The notes below the pieces were generated by a model that did no database searches, had not been told where the DNA came from, and saw only the letters and a program-made list of their open reading frames with translations. From the IMG/VR virus record IMGVR_UViG_3300042444_000045, positions 53,769 to 117,768 of that record: 64,000 nucleotides of DNA, one strand, 5' to 3'. Made by a program: the position numbers and the translations under genes. The stretch comes from a virus. Shown one piece after another: positions 25,627 to 37,331 of this stretch. Numbering within the stretch: position 1 is the stretch's first letter; each line of letters starts with the position of its first letter.

Positions 25627-25921
25627 GTGCTAGTTCTTTTTTAATGTCTTTAACTATAGACTTTGTACTATCTAAATCTCCTATTACTTCTGCCACCATA
25701 TTCTCAAGATTAGCTTTATCTGTTACTAATTCTTGGTTCTCAGCCTTTAGTTGATTAACACTATTGGTAAGTTTCTTATTTGCTGTAGTAAGCTGTTTGT
25801 TTTCTCCGGTAAGTTGTATATTATCTTCTACAACAACAACGTGTTCTGTACCGCTAGAAAATATTTGTATTACCACAATTGTGATAAACAATGCTCCAAC
25901 TATAAGAAGTTTCTTTTTCAT
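25541..25921 (-). CDS. Inner-membrane coiled-coil protein, spanin-like
   Basis: 126 residues: a single transmembrane segment at 4-22 (KLLIVGALFITIVVIQIF), then a long coiled coil (about 35-100) and a Pro-containing end (FQPIKLPTEDGN). This matches an inner-membrane spanin. The final 86 bases overlap the start of the 182-residue exported gene out of frame. The two may act together to fuse membranes at lysis. Confidence 0.7.
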   Translation of the reverse strand: MKKKLLIVGALFITIVVIQIFSSGTEHVVVVEDNIQLTGENKQLTTANKKLTNSVNQLKAENQELVTDKANLENMVAEVIGDLDSTKSIVKDIKKELAHEKDVNVKQSTGDQFDFQPIKLPTEDGN

Positions 25922-26166
25922 TTTTTTGTTTTACCAAATAGCATCAACACAGTTTCTTTTAGACTTTTTGAGCTCTCAGTGCTTTCATCTAGTTTCTTTT
26001 CTAGATCATCTCTGTAATCACCTTCTAGCTCCTCTACTCTTGCTTTTAACTCTTCCTCACTCTTGAGTAGTTTGTTTAAAAACATCCAGCATAAATAACC
26101 CAGTGCTAAAACAGCAAAGCCTAATACTCCGTACTGTGTTAATACTTCAAAGGGACCGAATGACAT
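25918..26166 (-). CDS. Small membrane/coiled-coil protein
   Basis: 82 residues: one membrane segment (about 9-30, YGVLGFAVLALGYLCWMFLN), then an acidic/basic coiled coil. The membrane segment resembles that of the 66-residue neighbour (YGPLGLAVLALGYVAWLFI), so the two are tandem paralogues. Possibly holin-type or spanin-associated. It overlaps the next gene by 4 bases. Confidence 0.65.
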   Translation of the reverse strand: MSFGPFEVLTQYGVLGFAVLALGYLCWMFLNKLLKSEEELKARVEELEGDYRDDLEKKLDESTESSKSLKETVLMLFGKTKK

Positions 26167-26366
26167 TACTTCTTAGTTTTTCTCTTTACTACTTTCTTTT
26201 CTTCAAGCTCTTCTTTCATCTTCTTGTTATCATCAAGGTATCTCTTGATAAATAACCAAGCAACATATCCAAGAGCCAATACTGCTAAACCTAGCGGACC
26301 GTAGTCTGCTAGTTGTCCAAATACACCAAAATCTGGTGCAGTTGTTTCTACTGCTGTTGTATCCAT
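26166..26366 (-). CDS. Small membrane protein, paralogue of the neighbour
   Basis: 66 residues with one membrane segment (YGPLGLAVLALGYVAWLFI) and a lysine-rich tail (KRKTKK). Nearly identical spacing and LAVLALGY core to the 82-residue protein downstream, pointing to a tandem duplication. Shares single-base overlaps on both sides. Confidence 0.65.
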   Translation of the reverse strand: MDTTAVETTAPDFGVFGQLADYGPLGLAVLALGYVAWLFIKRYLDDNKKMKEELEEKKVVKRKTKK

Positions 26367-26629
26367 TATCTTTGTAATATTAATTGTTTAACTGCATCAG
26401 ATAGCTCACCTACAGTTCTTGCTAGGTTCTTAATTTCTAACTGAGTTTGTTCTTGAATTGCTTGATACTTAAGTCTTGATTCTTGTTCTACCAATTCAAT
26501 TTTACCTTTAAGTTTACCTAGGCTTTCTGTGTTATTTCTAACATCTGTGTGGATCATTCTTAAAAAGTAACCAAGTACTCCTGTTACTGCAATAAGTCCC
26601 CATTGAACTAACTGTGCTATTTCCATCAT
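26366..26629 (-). CDS. Small membrane protein with coiled coil
   Basis: 87 residues: one membrane segment (LVQWGLIAVTGVLGYFLRMI) then a heptad-like helix (ESLGKLKGKIELVEQESRLKYQAIQEQ). Holin/antiholin or spanin accessory is plausible from its place in the lysis region; no family recognised. Confidence 0.6.
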   Translation of the reverse strand: MMEIAQLVQWGLIAVTGVLGYFLRMIHTDVRNNTESLGKLKGKIELVEQESRLKYQAIQEQTQLEIKNLARTVGELSDAVKQLILQR

Positions 26630-27132
26630 TTTATAATTAATCCTGTTGTTAATAATCCATTCAGTAGAATGGAAATGTTTCTTTGCCTCTTTATTCTCTT
26701 TAAATCAAAGTCTTTAGTTGCTATAATAGTATCCTTAGCATTGATAATGTATCTCTGCGCTTGGATAATAGTATCCTGGGCTGCTATAATAACATCCTTT
26801 TCTTTATCTCTACGGTATAGTACATGGATCATTGTGTCCTGAATCTGGACAATGTTGAAGGTATCTTTAGAGTTTCTTACGTTATCTAACTGAGAATGTA
26901 AGTCTAATAAGCCAGCATTAAGTTCTGCAATAAACTCTTTACTATTGTCTATTACTTGCCCTTGCTCTTTTATTAGAGTCTCTTTACCTTCAATTCTTTT
27001 CTCAATTACTTTTTGCTTACTGACCGGATAAACCTGAGTAGGTTTTCTTAAAAGCAAAAACAGGCACATCACTATAAGACATACCTGTAATATGGTTGAA
27101 AGATTAATACGTGATATATGTATGTTCCTCAT
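26626..27132 (-). CDS. Membrane-anchored coiled-coil protein
   Basis: 168 residues from the ATG at 27132 (a start at 27147 is also open). A transmembrane segment (about 14-33, LQVCLIVMCLFLLL) is followed by a long polar coiled coil with repeated DTII/QDTII units (AAQDTIIQAQ, NAKDTIIATKD), ending in a second hydrophobic segment (ISILLNGLLTTGLII). Likely periplasmic spanning helix in the lysis or cell-envelope set. Role inferred. Confidence 0.65.
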   Translation of the reverse strand: MRNIHISRINLSTILQVCLIVMCLFLLLRKPTQVYPVSKQKVIEKRIEGKETLIKEQGQVIDNSKEFIAELNAGLLDLHSQLDNVRNSKDTFNIVQIQDTMIHVLYRRDKEKDVIIAAQDTIIQAQRYIINAKDTIIATKDFDLKRIKRQRNISILLNGLLTTGLIIK

Positions 27133-27152
27133 ACATATAATATACAAAAAAT

Positions 27153-29372
27153 TTATAACTTACCAAGCATATATTTCTCTGCATTTTTAGTTGTATCATC
27201 TGCTGCAAGCATTACCTTAATGATTTCTGCATCAACATGTTTAGGATGTACCCACCAGTCTTCATAAGGACAATCATCATTAGGAGAGATATTACTTGCA
27301 ATAAGCATATAACCTTTACTTAGTAAGAAATTTCTAGACTTTGTTCTAAAAGATTTTGTTACATCTGTATAGTAATCATGTTCATATGTAATTACTCCAA
27401 AAGTACACTGATCCCAAGGTAACATTGTAAGGATCTCATAAGTAGTTCCTGGTGGTTCACAGTCAACTTGCAAGTAGTCAATATGACCTTTAAGTATAGA
27501 GTAATCAAACTTTGTAGCGTCACATAGTATAATCTCATTCTTTCTCTGTTGTTTAAACTTGGTAACCTCATGTTCTAAGATTTCTAATGATGTACCAGTC
27601 CAACCCAATTTTTCTAGTAATGCTGTATTACTACCATGGAATGGATCTGCAGCACCAATTTCAAAATACTTACCGTCTTTTTTACCATTAAGCATACTAA
27701 GAGTAAACATATCCTGGTAAGTTTGGGAGAAGTTTTTCATAATGGTTTCTGATCCAGAAAACTTATATCTCAATTGATCATGCAAACCTTTATGATATCT
27801 TAAGAATGGATCTGGTCCAGTACCCAATGAAGTTATATTAGTCTGTACTAGTTTTCTATATTTATCAGATAGATTATCTGCATTTGCAACCAATTCTAAG
27901 AAAATTTCTCTAGCTTCTTTTCCTCTACCAATCCACCATGCAGCAACAGCTTTTTGAAAGCCAAGTTGATAACCACCTTCATATGCTAGATTAGCAGTCA
28001 TAGGTTTTGCATAAATATGATTTCTTAAACCCATTACAGCATAACTATACATTTGGTGATAGTTCTTTTGCTTTTCATAATACTCACTTAAGAATAAATA
28101 TGCTTCTGGTCTACCTGGTTCAAGATTTAATGCATTTAACCAAAGACCAAGTTCAGTAACAGGTCTTCTAGTAAGTGTACATAAAGACTTAGCAACCATT
28201 AATACTGCTTCATATGTTCTATCAGAATTTTGAGAATACTCAGCAGTTCTTAGATAATAAGACATTGCTGATGCATAATGTCCTTGTGTAAAATAGAATT
28301 CTGCAAGTTCAAATGTTTTATCAGCATTGTATGGGTCATTGATAAATGACTCTAGTTTATATGGAGTTGCTCCTTTAGAGTTTACTTTATCAACTCTATC
28401 AGTAAAATTGCATACATCTTCAATTACATCTGCAGGAACTTTTAAGATATAAGCTGTTGAATCTTGAAATCCAAATGGAATAATAAAGTTTTTACCATCA
28501 AATGCTAAACCACATGAGAATTCAATAGCACCTGTCATAAACTTAAACTCATCAGAGTAGTGTACTATTTTCCAATCTTTATCCCATACAATAAATCTGT
28601 GATAATAATGAGCATCTTTTCTTCCTTGTTCATTATACCAAAGATCTACTTCATGAGTAAGTGCAATATACATACCGCGATAGGAAATAACTTGTGATCC
28701 ACCTCTTATATCTCTTGGAAATATTATGTCTTGTTCTACTAAATGAATAGTTTCTGAAGTGCCTTTCTCAGGATCTACTTTTACTACTTCAGTAGGATTT
28801 GACCATTTCACATAATGATATGGCATATCAATAATTGGCATCCAATTCTTTTCACAATATGATCCTTTACCTGGTGGTTCAATTCTTACTCTCTTGGTCT
28901 CTGTAGCTTCTTTTTCTATTGTAGAAAGCTCCATTCTACCTTCACCATTAGTTGTAGTATCTCTACGTACTCCTGTAAGATATAATGTATCATCCCAGTA
29001 AACTACTCTAGCATCTTCAAGTCCTATAAATTCCCAAATAGGTTTTACATCTAGTTTAGATGTATCTACTCTTTGAAATTTATCTATAGAAAGTGTATTA
29101 GGATCTATCTGACATAGATAGTTAGTTGTTCTAAGAGTAACGTCATCCTCTGGATTAAGATATGCTAATGGTCCCCAGGGAGTTTGATATTTCTGTTCTC
29201 CTTCACTATGATATAGTGCGTATTGAACATGTCTTAGATTCAAAAGATAATATCCATCTACTATAAGTAGAGAAGGGTTAGTTAGTCCTAACCCTTCTGT
29301 AAGATTTGATGGTATTGTTAAGTAGTTTACAGATCCTCCATTTTGGAGGGCAAGTTGACATAAGTTATTCAT
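27153..29372 (-). CDS. Three-domain protein: beta-propeller, TPR-like, FkbM methyltransferase
   Basis: 739 residues. Residues 1-330 look like a five-bladed propeller of the glycoside phosphorylase/hydrolase type (GLEDARVVY at 117, GSYCEKNWMP, RGGSQVI, FDGKNFIIPFG). Residues about 340-530 are helical repeats (AEFYFTQGHYASAMSYYLRTAEY) like TPRs. Residues 555-739 match an FkbM-type SAM methyltransferase (KYFEIGAADPFHGSN, QVDCEPPGTTYEILTMLPWD, ITYEHDYY). The gene lies between the giant fibre and the lysis genes. A glycan-modifying enzyme acting on the phage surface or host sugars is plausible. The fusion itself is unusual. Confidence 0.7.
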   Translation of the reverse strand: MNNLCQLALQNGGSVNYLTIPSNLTEGLGLTNPSLLIVDGYYLLNLRHVQYALYHSEGEQKYQTPWGPLAYLNPEDDVTLRTTNYLCQIDPNTLSIDKFQRVDTSKLDVKPIWEFIGLEDARVVYWDDTLYLTGVRRDTTTNGEGRMELSTIEKEATETKRVRIEPPGKGSYCEKNWMPIIDMPYHYVKWSNPTEVVKVDPEKGTSETIHLVEQDIIFPRDIRGGSQVISYRGMYIALTHEVDLWYNEQGRKDAHYYHRFIVWDKDWKIVHYSDEFKFMTGAIEFSCGLAFDGKNFIIPFGFQDSTAYILKVPADVIEDVCNFTDRVDKVNSKGATPYKLESFINDPYNADKTFELAEFYFTQGHYASAMSYYLRTAEYSQNSDRTYEAVLMVAKSLCTLTRRPVTELGLWLNALNLEPGRPEAYLFLSEYYEKQKNYHQMYSYAVMGLRNHIYAKPMTANLAYEGGYQLGFQKAVAAWWIGRGKEAREIFLELVANADNLSDKYRKLVQTNITSLGTGPDPFLRYHKGLHDQLRYKFSGSETIMKNFSQTYQDMFTLSMLNGKKDGKYFEIGAADPFHGSNTALLEKLGWTGTSLEILEHEVTKFKQQRKNEIILCDATKFDYSILKGHIDYLQVDCEPPGTTYEILTMLPWDQCTFGVITYEHDYYTDVTKSFRTKSRNFLLSKGYMLIASNISPNDDCPYEDWWVHPKHVDAEIIKVMLAADDTTKNAEKYMLGKL

Positions 29373-29418
29373 CTGCTGTTGGTTTTACAACAAATATAAT
29401 ATAATTTTTCAACTCATA

Positions 29419-32400
29419 CTATACACAACTTCTTTGTACACTTAATGTCCAAGTAAGTTTTACTTGAAAATCTGGATCTGAAGCAGAAGAACCTGTAACA
29501 TTATGACCTACTGTCATAAATGTATCACATGCATCATAAGCATCAGATAATGGAACTTCTAAAGTATAACAAACATATTGATCAGTTATACTAAAACCTG
29601 TTGAACCATTAGCTAAAGATGTTTGTGGAAATACATTAGTAATAGGATTCCATGTACTACATTGAATGTACCCAATATAATACTCAATAGCAGTTGGCGG
29701 ATCTACTGTATAGTTATTTTGAATCCATGCCATTCCACATAGTGTAACAACATCACCAGATTGTAAATCATGAGGAAGAGCAATTCCACAATTAAGATTT
29801 TGAGTAAGAATTGGGTCTGTTCTTTCTCTACTAACTGTACTAACAACATTTAAGTCACAACCATTCCATCCACAATCTGCCTCACCAATATAATATTTAC
29901 CAGATCCTAAGTTTGTATCATCTGTATATGAAGTAGAGTTTGAAGCAATTATCCAGTTTTCAACAGTACAACCTCCACCTCCACCACCGGAAGGACCTTG
30001 AACACCCTGAGTTCCTTGAGTACCAGTACCAATAATACCTTGAATACCTTGCGCACCAGTACTACCCGTAGCACCTGTGGTTCCTTGTGCTCCTGTTCCA
30101 CCAGTAGCACCGGTTGCTCCTTGAGCTCCAGTTGCTCCTTGATTTCCTTGTGGTCCAGTAGATCCAACAATACCTTGAATACCCTGTGCTCCAGTAGACC
30201 CAGTACTTCCCACAATACCTTGTATACCTTGAGCTCCGGTTGATCCTACTGATCCCTGTGATCCTGTAGTACCCTGACTTCCAGTTCCTCCAGTTGCACC
30301 TGTTGTTCCTTGTGTACCCTGAGCTCCTGTATTACCTGTAGTTCCTGTAGTACCTTGTCTACCCTGGATTCCTTGAATACCCTGTAAACCTGTTGCACCA
30401 GTAGCTCCTTGTGCACCGGTACCTCCAGTTCCACCAACAGCACCTTGAGTACCAGTGGTTCCTTGATTACCAGTTGCACCAATTGCTCCTTGACTACCAA
30501 TAACACCTTGAGAACCTGTACTACCAATAGCTCCCTGAGCTCCTGTTGCACCTGTCGTACCTTGAGAGCCTACAGTTCCTTGAGCTCCTGTAGCTCCGGT
30601 TGTTCCTTGTGAGCCTGTTGCTCCTACAGTACCCTGAGTTCCAGTGGTACCCTGTGAACCAGTACTTCCTATTGCACCTTGTGCACCCGTAGCTCCTGTT
30701 GGTCCTGTATTACCTACAATACCCTGGATACCTTGAGAACCTGTGGCACCGGTTGAACCTGTGGTTCCTTGTGCACCTGTATTTCCAACAAAGCCTTGAA
30801 TACCTTGACTTCCTGTTGCACCAGTTGCACCCGTAGTACCTTGACTACCTACAGCTCCTTGCGCTCCAGTAGATCCAGTTGTACCAACAGCACCCTGTGC
30901 TCCAATTGCACCTTGTGCTCCTGTGTTACCAGTTGCTCCAGTACTGCCTTGTGAACCAATTGCACCTTGTGTACCAGTACTACCTGTAGAGCCTTGTGAG
31001 CCCGTAGCACCAATAGCACCCTGTGTTCCAGTAACACCTTGTCGGCCTTGTATACCTTGAATACCTTGTAATCCAGTAGCACCAGTATTACCTGTAATAC
31101 CTTGTATACCTTGTGTTCCTTGTGACCCAGTGGCACCAGTCGCTCCAGTTGTACCTTGACTTCCAGTTGTTCCCTGAGAACCAGTAGAACCAGTTGAACC
31201 CTGACTACCAGTAGCTCCTGTTGTACCCTGTGTTCCCACAGCTCCTTGAGATCCTGTAGATCCAATTGCTCCTTGGGCACCGGTTGCACCAGTTTGTCCT
31301 TGAAGACCTGTTAATCCTTGAAGACCTGTTGTACCTTGAGCTCCCGTAGCACCAGTAGTACCTGTAGTTCCTTGAGCCCCGGTAGTGCCTTGACTACCTA
31401 TAGCACCCTGAGAACCGGTTGCTCCAGTTGTTCCTGTAGCTCCTTGAGTTCCAGTGGTACCTTGTGCCCCTGTTGCGCCAGTAGTACCCTGTGATCCAGT
31501 TGTTCCCTGAGCTCCGGTATTTCCTGTAGCACCAGTAGATCCTTGAGAACCTGTTGTTCCTTGAGATCCTGTACTACCAGTACTTCCTTGTGATCCAGTT
31601 GCTCCGGTTGTACCTTGTGCACCAACAGGGCCTATTACACCTTGAGTACCTTGAGTACCAGTTACACCTTGAATTCCTAATGTTCCTTGTACACCTTGGA
31701 TACCTAAAGTTCCTTGAGTTCCTTGAGCTCCAGTTAAACCTGTAGTACCTTGTGTGCCGGTAGTACCTTGAGATCCTGTTGAACCAGTAGCACCTTGACT
31801 TCCTGTATTACCAGTAGTTCCTTGACTACCTACTGCGCCTTGTGTTCCTGTTGCACCAGTACTTCCCTGCGCGCCTGTAGCACCTGTGGTACCTTGGCTA
31901 CCAGTTAATCCTTGTAAACCTGTTGCACCCGTTGTTCCAGTTGTCCCTTGTGTACCAGTGGTACCCTGAGTTCCGGTTGTCCCTTGGGCTCCAGTAGTTC
32001 CTTGTGCTCCAGTATTACCTAAAGTTCCTTGGATTCCTTGAATACCTTGAAGTCCTGTTGTACCTGTAGTCCCTTGTGAACCAGTTGTGCCTTGGGCTCC
32101 AGTCGCGCCAGTGGTGCCCTGTGAGCCAGTAGCTCCGGTAGAACCTTGAGAACCTATAGCTCCTTGGCTACCAGTAGAACCTGTACTACCCTGAGATCCA
32201 GTAGCACCAACAGTACCTTGTAATCCTATTACACCCTGTATACCTTGAATACCTAATAATCCTTGAATACCCTGTGTACCAGTAGTTCCTTGGGATCCAG
32301 TTATACCTTGAGTCCCTTGTGCACCAATAGCACCTTCACGTCCTTGAATACCCTGTACTCCTTGTAATCCTGTAGTTCCTTGCGCACCTGTTGCCCCAGT

Positions 32401-35400
32401 AGTTCCTTGAGAACCAGTAGCACCTACAGTGCCTTGTGCACCTACGGTACCTTGGGCTCCAGTACTTCCGGTAGCTCCTTGTGACCCAGTTAAACCAGTT
32501 GTTCCTTGTGAACCTACAGCACCCTGAGTACCTGTTGTTCCTGTTGAACCTTGAGATCCTGTGGCTCCTGTAGTACCTTGAGAACCGGTAGTTCCCTGAA
32601 CTCCATTAGTACCCTGTGTACCAGTTAAACCTTGTAATCCTTGTATTCCTTGTAAACCCTGTAAACCTACAGCACCTTGTGTACCTATTGCTCCCTGAGT
32701 TCCTGTAATTCCTTGAGAACCAGTAGTTCCTTGAGGCCCATATGCATATAATGCAGCATCTAACCAAGTACCAGTTCCTGCTCCATTAATATCTTGAGAA
32801 GTTGGATTACCTGTAAATGCAGTTAATTCAATATAATCAGTAGTACCATTGAAATAAAGAATAGTATTAATTGACTGGAAATAACCAATTGTTGTATTTG
32901 CAATTGGATTTTGAGCAATTGCTACTTGTGTAGAACCATTTTTTCTTAATTGTATATTGTTCTGATCATTATTGACTGATCCTGCATTCCACCATACTTG
33001 AGCATTAACTAAATAATATCCTGCTGTAGTAGGTTTAAATTGATTTGATGTAAACCAGTTATTAGGATCAAAATCATCAACTAAAGTTACTACGGTATCA
33101 GTACCATTTGGTATGGTTTGAGCTGTTCCATTTTTAACAGCTTTACCTACATAAGATCCTGGTGTTAATAAACCACCATCAAATCCTTGAATACCTTGTA
33201 TTCCCTGAGTACCTTGAGTTCCCTGAGATCCAGTAGTTCCGGTGGTTCCTTGACTTCCTGTTGTACCTTGGCTACCTGTACTACCAGTTGATCCTTGGCT
33301 TCCTGTAGCACCTATAGTACCTTGCGTACCAATTTGCCCTTGAGTACCTTGAATACCTAATAGACCTTGGATTCCTTGAGTTCCTTGCACACCTTGTAAT
33401 CCAGTTGTACCTTGAATTCCTTGAATTCCCTGTGTACCAACTAAACCTTGAATACCTTGGATACCAGTTATACCTTGTAGTCCTTGGATTCCAGTTGTTC
33501 CTTGTACCCCTTGTGGACCTGTTACATTACCAACATCATCCCATTCAGTACCATCCCAAACCCATAAATGTCCAGTATCAGTAGTAATATAACCATCACC
33601 AATATTTCCTGTGTATGAGTTAGGCCATCCAGGTAATGATGTTGAGGTACTCACACTACCGATAATAGTAATTGAGTTACCTGATGTACCTTGAGAACCT
33701 AATTGTCCTTGCACACCTTGTATGCCTTGAATACCTTGTAAACCTTGAGTACCAGTTGTACCTTGAACACCTGTTTGTCCTTGAATACCTGTAGTACCTT
33801 GCACACCTTGAACTCCAAGTATACCTTGGGTACCCTGTGCACCAGTATTACCGGTTGTCCCTTGTGTTCCTTGAGATCCATTTAATCCAGATGTACCTTG
33901 TGAACCAGTTGAACCCTGTGATCCTGTAGATCCAGTGCTACCTTGTGATCCAGTAACACCTGTTGTTCCCTGATTACCAATAGTTCCCTGAGCACCAATA
34001 GTTCCTTGTGTTCCAACTTGACCTTGAACACCAACTTGACCTTGTACTCCAAGTTGTCCTTGTATACCTTGAGTACCCTGAACTCCCTGTACACCAAGAG
34101 TACCTTGTACTCCTTGAATACCTTGAGTTCCAACTGTACCCTGAGCACCAATAGTACCTTGATTACCCAATGTTCCTTGAATACCTTGAGAGCCTGTTGC
34201 TCCTTGTAAACCAATTAAACCTTGAGAACCAGTAGATCCTGTGGTACCTTGAGAACCTGTATCACCAGTAATACCTTGCAATCCTGTACTTCCTTGTGCT
34301 CCCGTACTTCCTGTAGAACCTTGGCTTCCAGTATTTCCTGTTGTACCCTGTACGCCAATTTGACCTTGAACACCTTGAATACCTTGAACTCCCTGAGGCC
34401 CAAATGTTCCCTGTGTTCCTTGAGTACCTAAAGCACCTTGGGTACCAGTAGCACCTTGTGGACCAAGTTGAGTATAAGTAACTTGGAATGTATTAATAAT
34501 TACAGAAGGAATTGCAGGATAAGGAGCTGATGCTGGATCATATTCTAATCTAATATTAGTATTATTAACAGCCCATGCAATTTCATAGTAATCTCCGGCA
34601 TCTACTGTAAATATAAAATCTAATGATGATACATTATAAGCAAGATTAGAAGGTACAAGATATTTAGTAGCTGAATCAGCTACGGAAGTTCCATTCTTTT
34701 TTAACCAAACATCAACTACATCACCTGAACCCCCTCCACCAGTATAATGGAACTGAACTGAAAAATTAAAAGCATATGTACCTGCAGCTGAATATGTTAC
34801 TTGAGTACCTCCTACAACAGATACTCCATTAGAGTAAGAAGTTGTATTGACAGTCATTATATATTCTGTATTGATAGCTGCAGCAGTTTGATCAACTGTA
34901 GAATACCATGAACCATAATACGCTACAGTACCTCCAGCACCTGTTGTACCGGTAAGACCTTGTACTCCCTGTATACCCTGAAGTCCTAAAGATCCCTGTA
35001 TACCTTGAACTCCTTGTGTTCCAGTTAGACCTGTAACACCTTGTAAACCAATAGATCCTTGCGCGCCTGTACTACCAATTGCACCCTGACTTCCGGTATT
35101 TCCAGTTGCACCTTGACTTCCTTCTAGACCTTGTGCTCCTATACCGCCTTGTAAGCCAACAGAACCTTGTGTACCAGTAGTACCTTGACTACCAGTAATT
35201 CCTTGAATTCCTTGGCTACCTTGAACTCCAATAGGACCAATTTGTCCTTGAACTCCTTGCGTTCCTTGAGAACCTAAGATACCTTGTGTACCAGTTTCTC
35301 CCTGTACACCTACATTTCCTTGAATACCTTGACTACCAGTTGAGCCTTGTGTTCCAGTTATACCCTGACTACCTGTTGATCCAGTTGTTCCTTGACTACC

Positions 35401-37101
35401 TGTATCTCCAGTTAAACCTTGTAAGCCAACCGCACCCTGAGACCCTGTACTTCCTGTAGATCCTTGAGAACCTGTATTACCAAGTGTTCCTTGTGTACCT
35501 TGTAAACCAATACTTCCTTGAATACCTTCAGTTCCTTGAGTCCCAATTGCACCCTGGCTACCAGTTGTACCTTGTACACCAAGAGATCCTTGGGTTCCTT
35601 GTGCACCTTGAGTACCTGTAAATCCAGTAGAACCCTGTGTACCTGTTGTACCCTGACTACCGGTAGAACCTGTAGAACCTTGACTGCCGGTGTTACCAGT
35701 AGAACCTTGGCTACCAACAGAACCTTGTAATCCTTCTAAACCTTGTAAACCTGTATTTCCTTGTACACCAATAGAACCTTGAGTACCTAAGATACCTTGA
35801 GTTCCTTGGGAACCTACTGTTCCCTGTACACCTTGTTGTCCTAATGTGCCTTGAACTCCCTGGATTCCTTGTGTTCCAGTAGAACCTTGCAAACCAGTTG
35901 ATCCTTGTGCACCATCATTACCTGTAGTTCCCTGTGGACCAGAAGTACCCTGAACACCTTGAGAACCAAGAGCTCCCTGTGAACCTGTAGTACCAGTTGA
36001 TCCCTGCGTACCTACTGTACCTTGTGAACCTGTGCTACCAGTACTACCCTGAGAACCAGTGTTACCAGTAGTTCCTTGAATGCCCTGAGTACCTATACTA
36101 CCTTGTGTTCCTGATGAACCTTGTGTACCATCTGTTCCTTGAGATCCTGTGGTACCTTGTACTCCTAATGAGCCTTGAATACCCTGTGAACCTTGTAAAC
36201 CTGTAAATCCTGTTGATCCTTGTGTACCAACAGCACCTTGTGAGCCAGTAGATCCTGTAGATCCCTGACTACCAGTATTTCCTACAGTACCCTGTGGACC
36301 GATTACACCTTGCAATCCTATGATACCCTGAGTACCAATTTGCCCTTGGGTTCCTGTAGTACCCTGTTGTCCTAAACTTCCTTGGACACCTTGAGTTCCT
36401 ATTTGACCTTGAATTCCCTGAATACCTTGAGCTCCAAGGTCACCTCTCTCACCTTGTATTCCTTGAGATCCCTGAAGACCTGTAATACCTTGTGAACCAG
36501 TATTTCCAGTTGTTCCTTGTGGTCCTGTAGTTCCTTGTACACCCTGAGATCCTAATGCACCTTGAGAACCAGTAGTTCCGGTTTGTCCTTGAGCACCAAT
36601 TCCTCCTTGTGCTCCTGTAGAACCTACGGCTCCTTGAGAACCAGTGTCTCCCTTAAGACCTTGAGCACCAACCGTACCTTGAGCACCGGTTGATCCAATA
36701 GCACCTTGAGATCCTGTTACACCAATTTGTCCTTGTGCACCAGTTAAACCTTGTATGCCTTGAATCCCAGTAGAACCTTGACTTCCGCGGATACCTTGAA
36801 TACCTTGGCTTCCTACAGCTCCACCACCATCTACCCAGTTTACTATATCTTGTAAACTTTGAGATACTGTTGAATCTGTAGCAATAACTGTTTGGGATCC
36901 AGCTGTAATATTTGCACCTGTATATATTACGCAATCTGCATTGGTTACTTCTGCACACTGTTCTTCTTCAGGACAAGCATCAGGAGTAGGACAAGCTGGT
37001 GGAGTTGTTAAACCAGTTGTACACACAGCACATTTCCCACAATTATTACAACCTGTGTTAGTAAAAATACTTTCTAACTGACCGGATCTTTTAGGTATCA
37101 T
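29419..37101 (-). CDS. Giant collagen-like fibre protein
   Basis: 2,560 residues. A cysteine-rich N-terminal anchor (1-90: [30 protein letters not shown]) is shared with the 287-residue fibre at 600-1463. Most of residues 95-2370 are Gly-X-Y triplets of the type GTQGxxG, with Gln very common and proline and charged residues rare. Three breaks interrupt them: C1q-like inserts at about 722-882 and 1307-1455, and a short segment at 1137-1195 ([17 protein letters not shown]). The last 190 residues are a beta-rich head. A very long trimeric triple helix is likely. Its length may vary by recombination. Confidence 0.9.
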   Translation of the reverse strand: MIPKRSGQLESIFTNTGCNNCGKCAVCTTGLTTPPACPTPDACPEEEQCAEVTNADCVIYTGANITAGSQTVIATDSTVSQSLQDIVNWVDGGGAVGSQGIQGIRGSQGSTGIQGIQGLTGAQGQIGVTGSQGAIGSTGAQGTVGAQGLKGDTGSQGAVGSTGAQGGIGAQGQTGTTGSQGALGSQGVQGTTGPQGTTGNTGSQGITGLQGSQGIQGERGDLGAQGIQGIQGQIGTQGVQGSLGQQGTTGTQGQIGTQGIIGLQGVIGPQGTVGNTGSQGSTGSTGSQGAVGTQGSTGFTGLQGSQGIQGSLGVQGTTGSQGTDGTQGSSGTQGSIGTQGIQGTTGNTGSQGSTGSTGSQGTVGTQGSTGTTGSQGALGSQGVQGTSGPQGTTGNDGAQGSTGLQGSTGTQGIQGVQGTLGQQGVQGTVGSQGTQGILGTQGSIGVQGNTGLQGLEGLQGSVGSQGSTGNTGSQGSTGSTGSQGTTGTQGSTGFTGTQGAQGTQGSLGVQGTTGSQGAIGTQGTEGIQGSIGLQGTQGTLGNTGSQGSTGSTGSQGAVGLQGLTGDTGSQGTTGSTGSQGITGTQGSTGSQGIQGNVGVQGETGTQGILGSQGTQGVQGQIGPIGVQGSQGIQGITGSQGTTGTQGSVGLQGGIGAQGLEGSQGATGNTGSQGAIGSTGAQGSIGLQGVTGLTGTQGVQGIQGSLGLQGIQGVQGLTGTTGAGGTVAYYGSWYSTVDQTAAAINTEYIMTVNTTSYSNGVSVVGGTQVTYSAAGTYAFNFSVQFHYTGGGGSGDVVDVWLKKNGTSVADSATKYLVPSNLAYNVSSLDFIFTVDAGDYYEIAWAVNNTNIRLEYDPASAPYPAIPSVIINTFQVTYTQLGPQGATGTQGALGTQGTQGTFGPQGVQGIQGVQGQIGVQGTTGNTGSQGSTGSTGAQGSTGLQGITGDTGSQGTTGSTGSQGLIGLQGATGSQGIQGTLGNQGTIGAQGTVGTQGIQGVQGTLGVQGVQGTQGIQGQLGVQGQVGVQGQVGTQGTIGAQGTIGNQGTTGVTGSQGSTGSTGSQGSTGSQGTSGLNGSQGTQGTTGNTGAQGTQGILGVQGVQGTTGIQGQTGVQGTTGTQGLQGIQGIQGVQGQLGSQGTSGNSITIIGSVSTSTSLPGWPNSYTGNIGDGYITTDTGHLWVWDGTEWDDVGNVTGPQGVQGTTGIQGLQGITGIQGIQGLVGTQGIQGIQGTTGLQGVQGTQGIQGLLGIQGTQGQIGTQGTIGATGSQGSTGSTGSQGTTGSQGTTGTTGSQGTQGTQGIQGIQGFDGGLLTPGSYVGKAVKNGTAQTIPNGTDTVVTLVDDFDPNNWFTSNQFKPTTAGYYLVNAQVWWNAGSVNNDQNNIQLRKNGSTQVAIAQNPIANTTIGYFQSINTILYFNGTTDYIELTAFTGNPTSQDINGAGTGTWLDAALYAYGPQGTTGSQGITGTQGAIGTQGAVGLQGLQGIQGLQGLTGTQGTNGVQGTTGSQGTTGATGSQGSTGTTGTQGAVGSQGTTGLTGSQGATGSTGAQGTVGAQGTVGATGSQGTTGATGAQGTTGLQGVQGIQGREGAIGAQGTQGITGSQGTTGTQGIQGLLGIQGIQGVIGLQGTVGATGSQGSTGSTGSQGAIGSQGSTGATGSQGTTGATGAQGTTGSQGTTGTTGLQGIQGIQGTLGNTGAQGTTGAQGTTGTQGTTGTQGTTGTTGATGLQGLTGSQGTTGATGAQGSTGATGTQGAVGSQGTTGNTGSQGATGSTGSQGTTGTQGTTGLTGAQGTQGTLGIQGVQGTLGIQGVTGTQGTQGVIGPVGAQGTTGATGSQGSTGSTGSQGTTGSQGSTGATGNTGAQGTTGSQGTTGATGAQGTTGTQGATGTTGATGSQGAIGSQGTTGAQGTTGTTGATGAQGTTGLQGLTGLQGQTGATGAQGAIGSTGSQGAVGTQGTTGATGSQGSTGSTGSQGTTGSQGTTGATGATGSQGTQGIQGITGNTGATGLQGIQGIQGRQGVTGTQGAIGATGSQGSTGSTGTQGAIGSQGSTGATGNTGAQGAIGAQGAVGTTGSTGAQGAVGSQGTTGATGATGSQGIQGFVGNTGAQGTTGSTGATGSQGIQGIVGNTGPTGATGAQGAIGSTGSQGTTGTQGTVGATGSQGTTGATGAQGTVGSQGTTGATGAQGAIGSTGSQGVIGSQGAIGATGNQGTTGTQGAVGGTGGTGAQGATGATGLQGIQGIQGRQGTTGTTGNTGAQGTQGTTGATGGTGSQGTTGSQGSVGSTGAQGIQGIVGSTGSTGAQGIQGIVGSTGPQGNQGATGAQGATGATGGTGAQGTTGATGSTGAQGIQGIIGTGTQGTQGVQGPSGGGGGGCTVENWIIASNSTSYTDDTNLGSGKYYIGEADCGWNGCDLNVVSTVSRERTDPILTQNLNCGIALPHDLQSGDVVTLCGMAWIQNNYTVDPPTAIEYYIGYIQCSTWNPITNVFPQTSLANGSTGFSITDQYVCYTLEVPLSDAYDACDTFMTVGHNVTGSSASDPDFQVKLTWTLSVQRSCV

Positions 37102-37331
37102 TATATCTCTTCTTCTAAGTTAACATCAAATTCAATTGGCTCTCCTAATATAGGTAAGAGAGATTCATCAAATAAGATGAAATAAATATTATCATTCTGT
37201 GAGTATTCAAAACCTGCCCAATGTTGTGTAACATCATCAGGGCTTTTTGGAATACTATAATATGTATCGCATTGTTGTACAGCAGCTTCTGCATCTGCAA
37301 CATTAATATATGTATAGCCTCTAAAAACCAT
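37101..37331 (-). CDS. Small protein upstream of the giant fibre
   Basis: 76 residues. Contains [29 protein letters not shown] and a mostly beta/aromatic middle, then an acidic end. It overlaps the start of the giant fibre by 1 base and the LamG-like gene by 11. The tight linkage suggests a fibre assembly or chaperone role; function unknown. Confidence 0.65.
   Translation of the reverse strand: MVFRGYTYINVADAEAAVQQCDTYYSIPKSPDDVTQHWAGFEYSQNDNIYFILFDESLLPILGEPIEFDVNLEEEI

Noticed and set aside
29949-36958. Many open frames on both strands within the collagen-like gene
   Set aside because: They arise from the GGxCAR-type repeats of the fibre gene in shifted or reversed frames; the products are low-complexity Leu/Val/Lys or Ser/Thr/Cys strings.
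29998-37101. CRISPR-like or satellite repeat in the GxQ coding region
   Set aside because: The repeat period follows codons of Gly-X-Y triplets and varies in length; there are no constant direct repeats with unique spacers.
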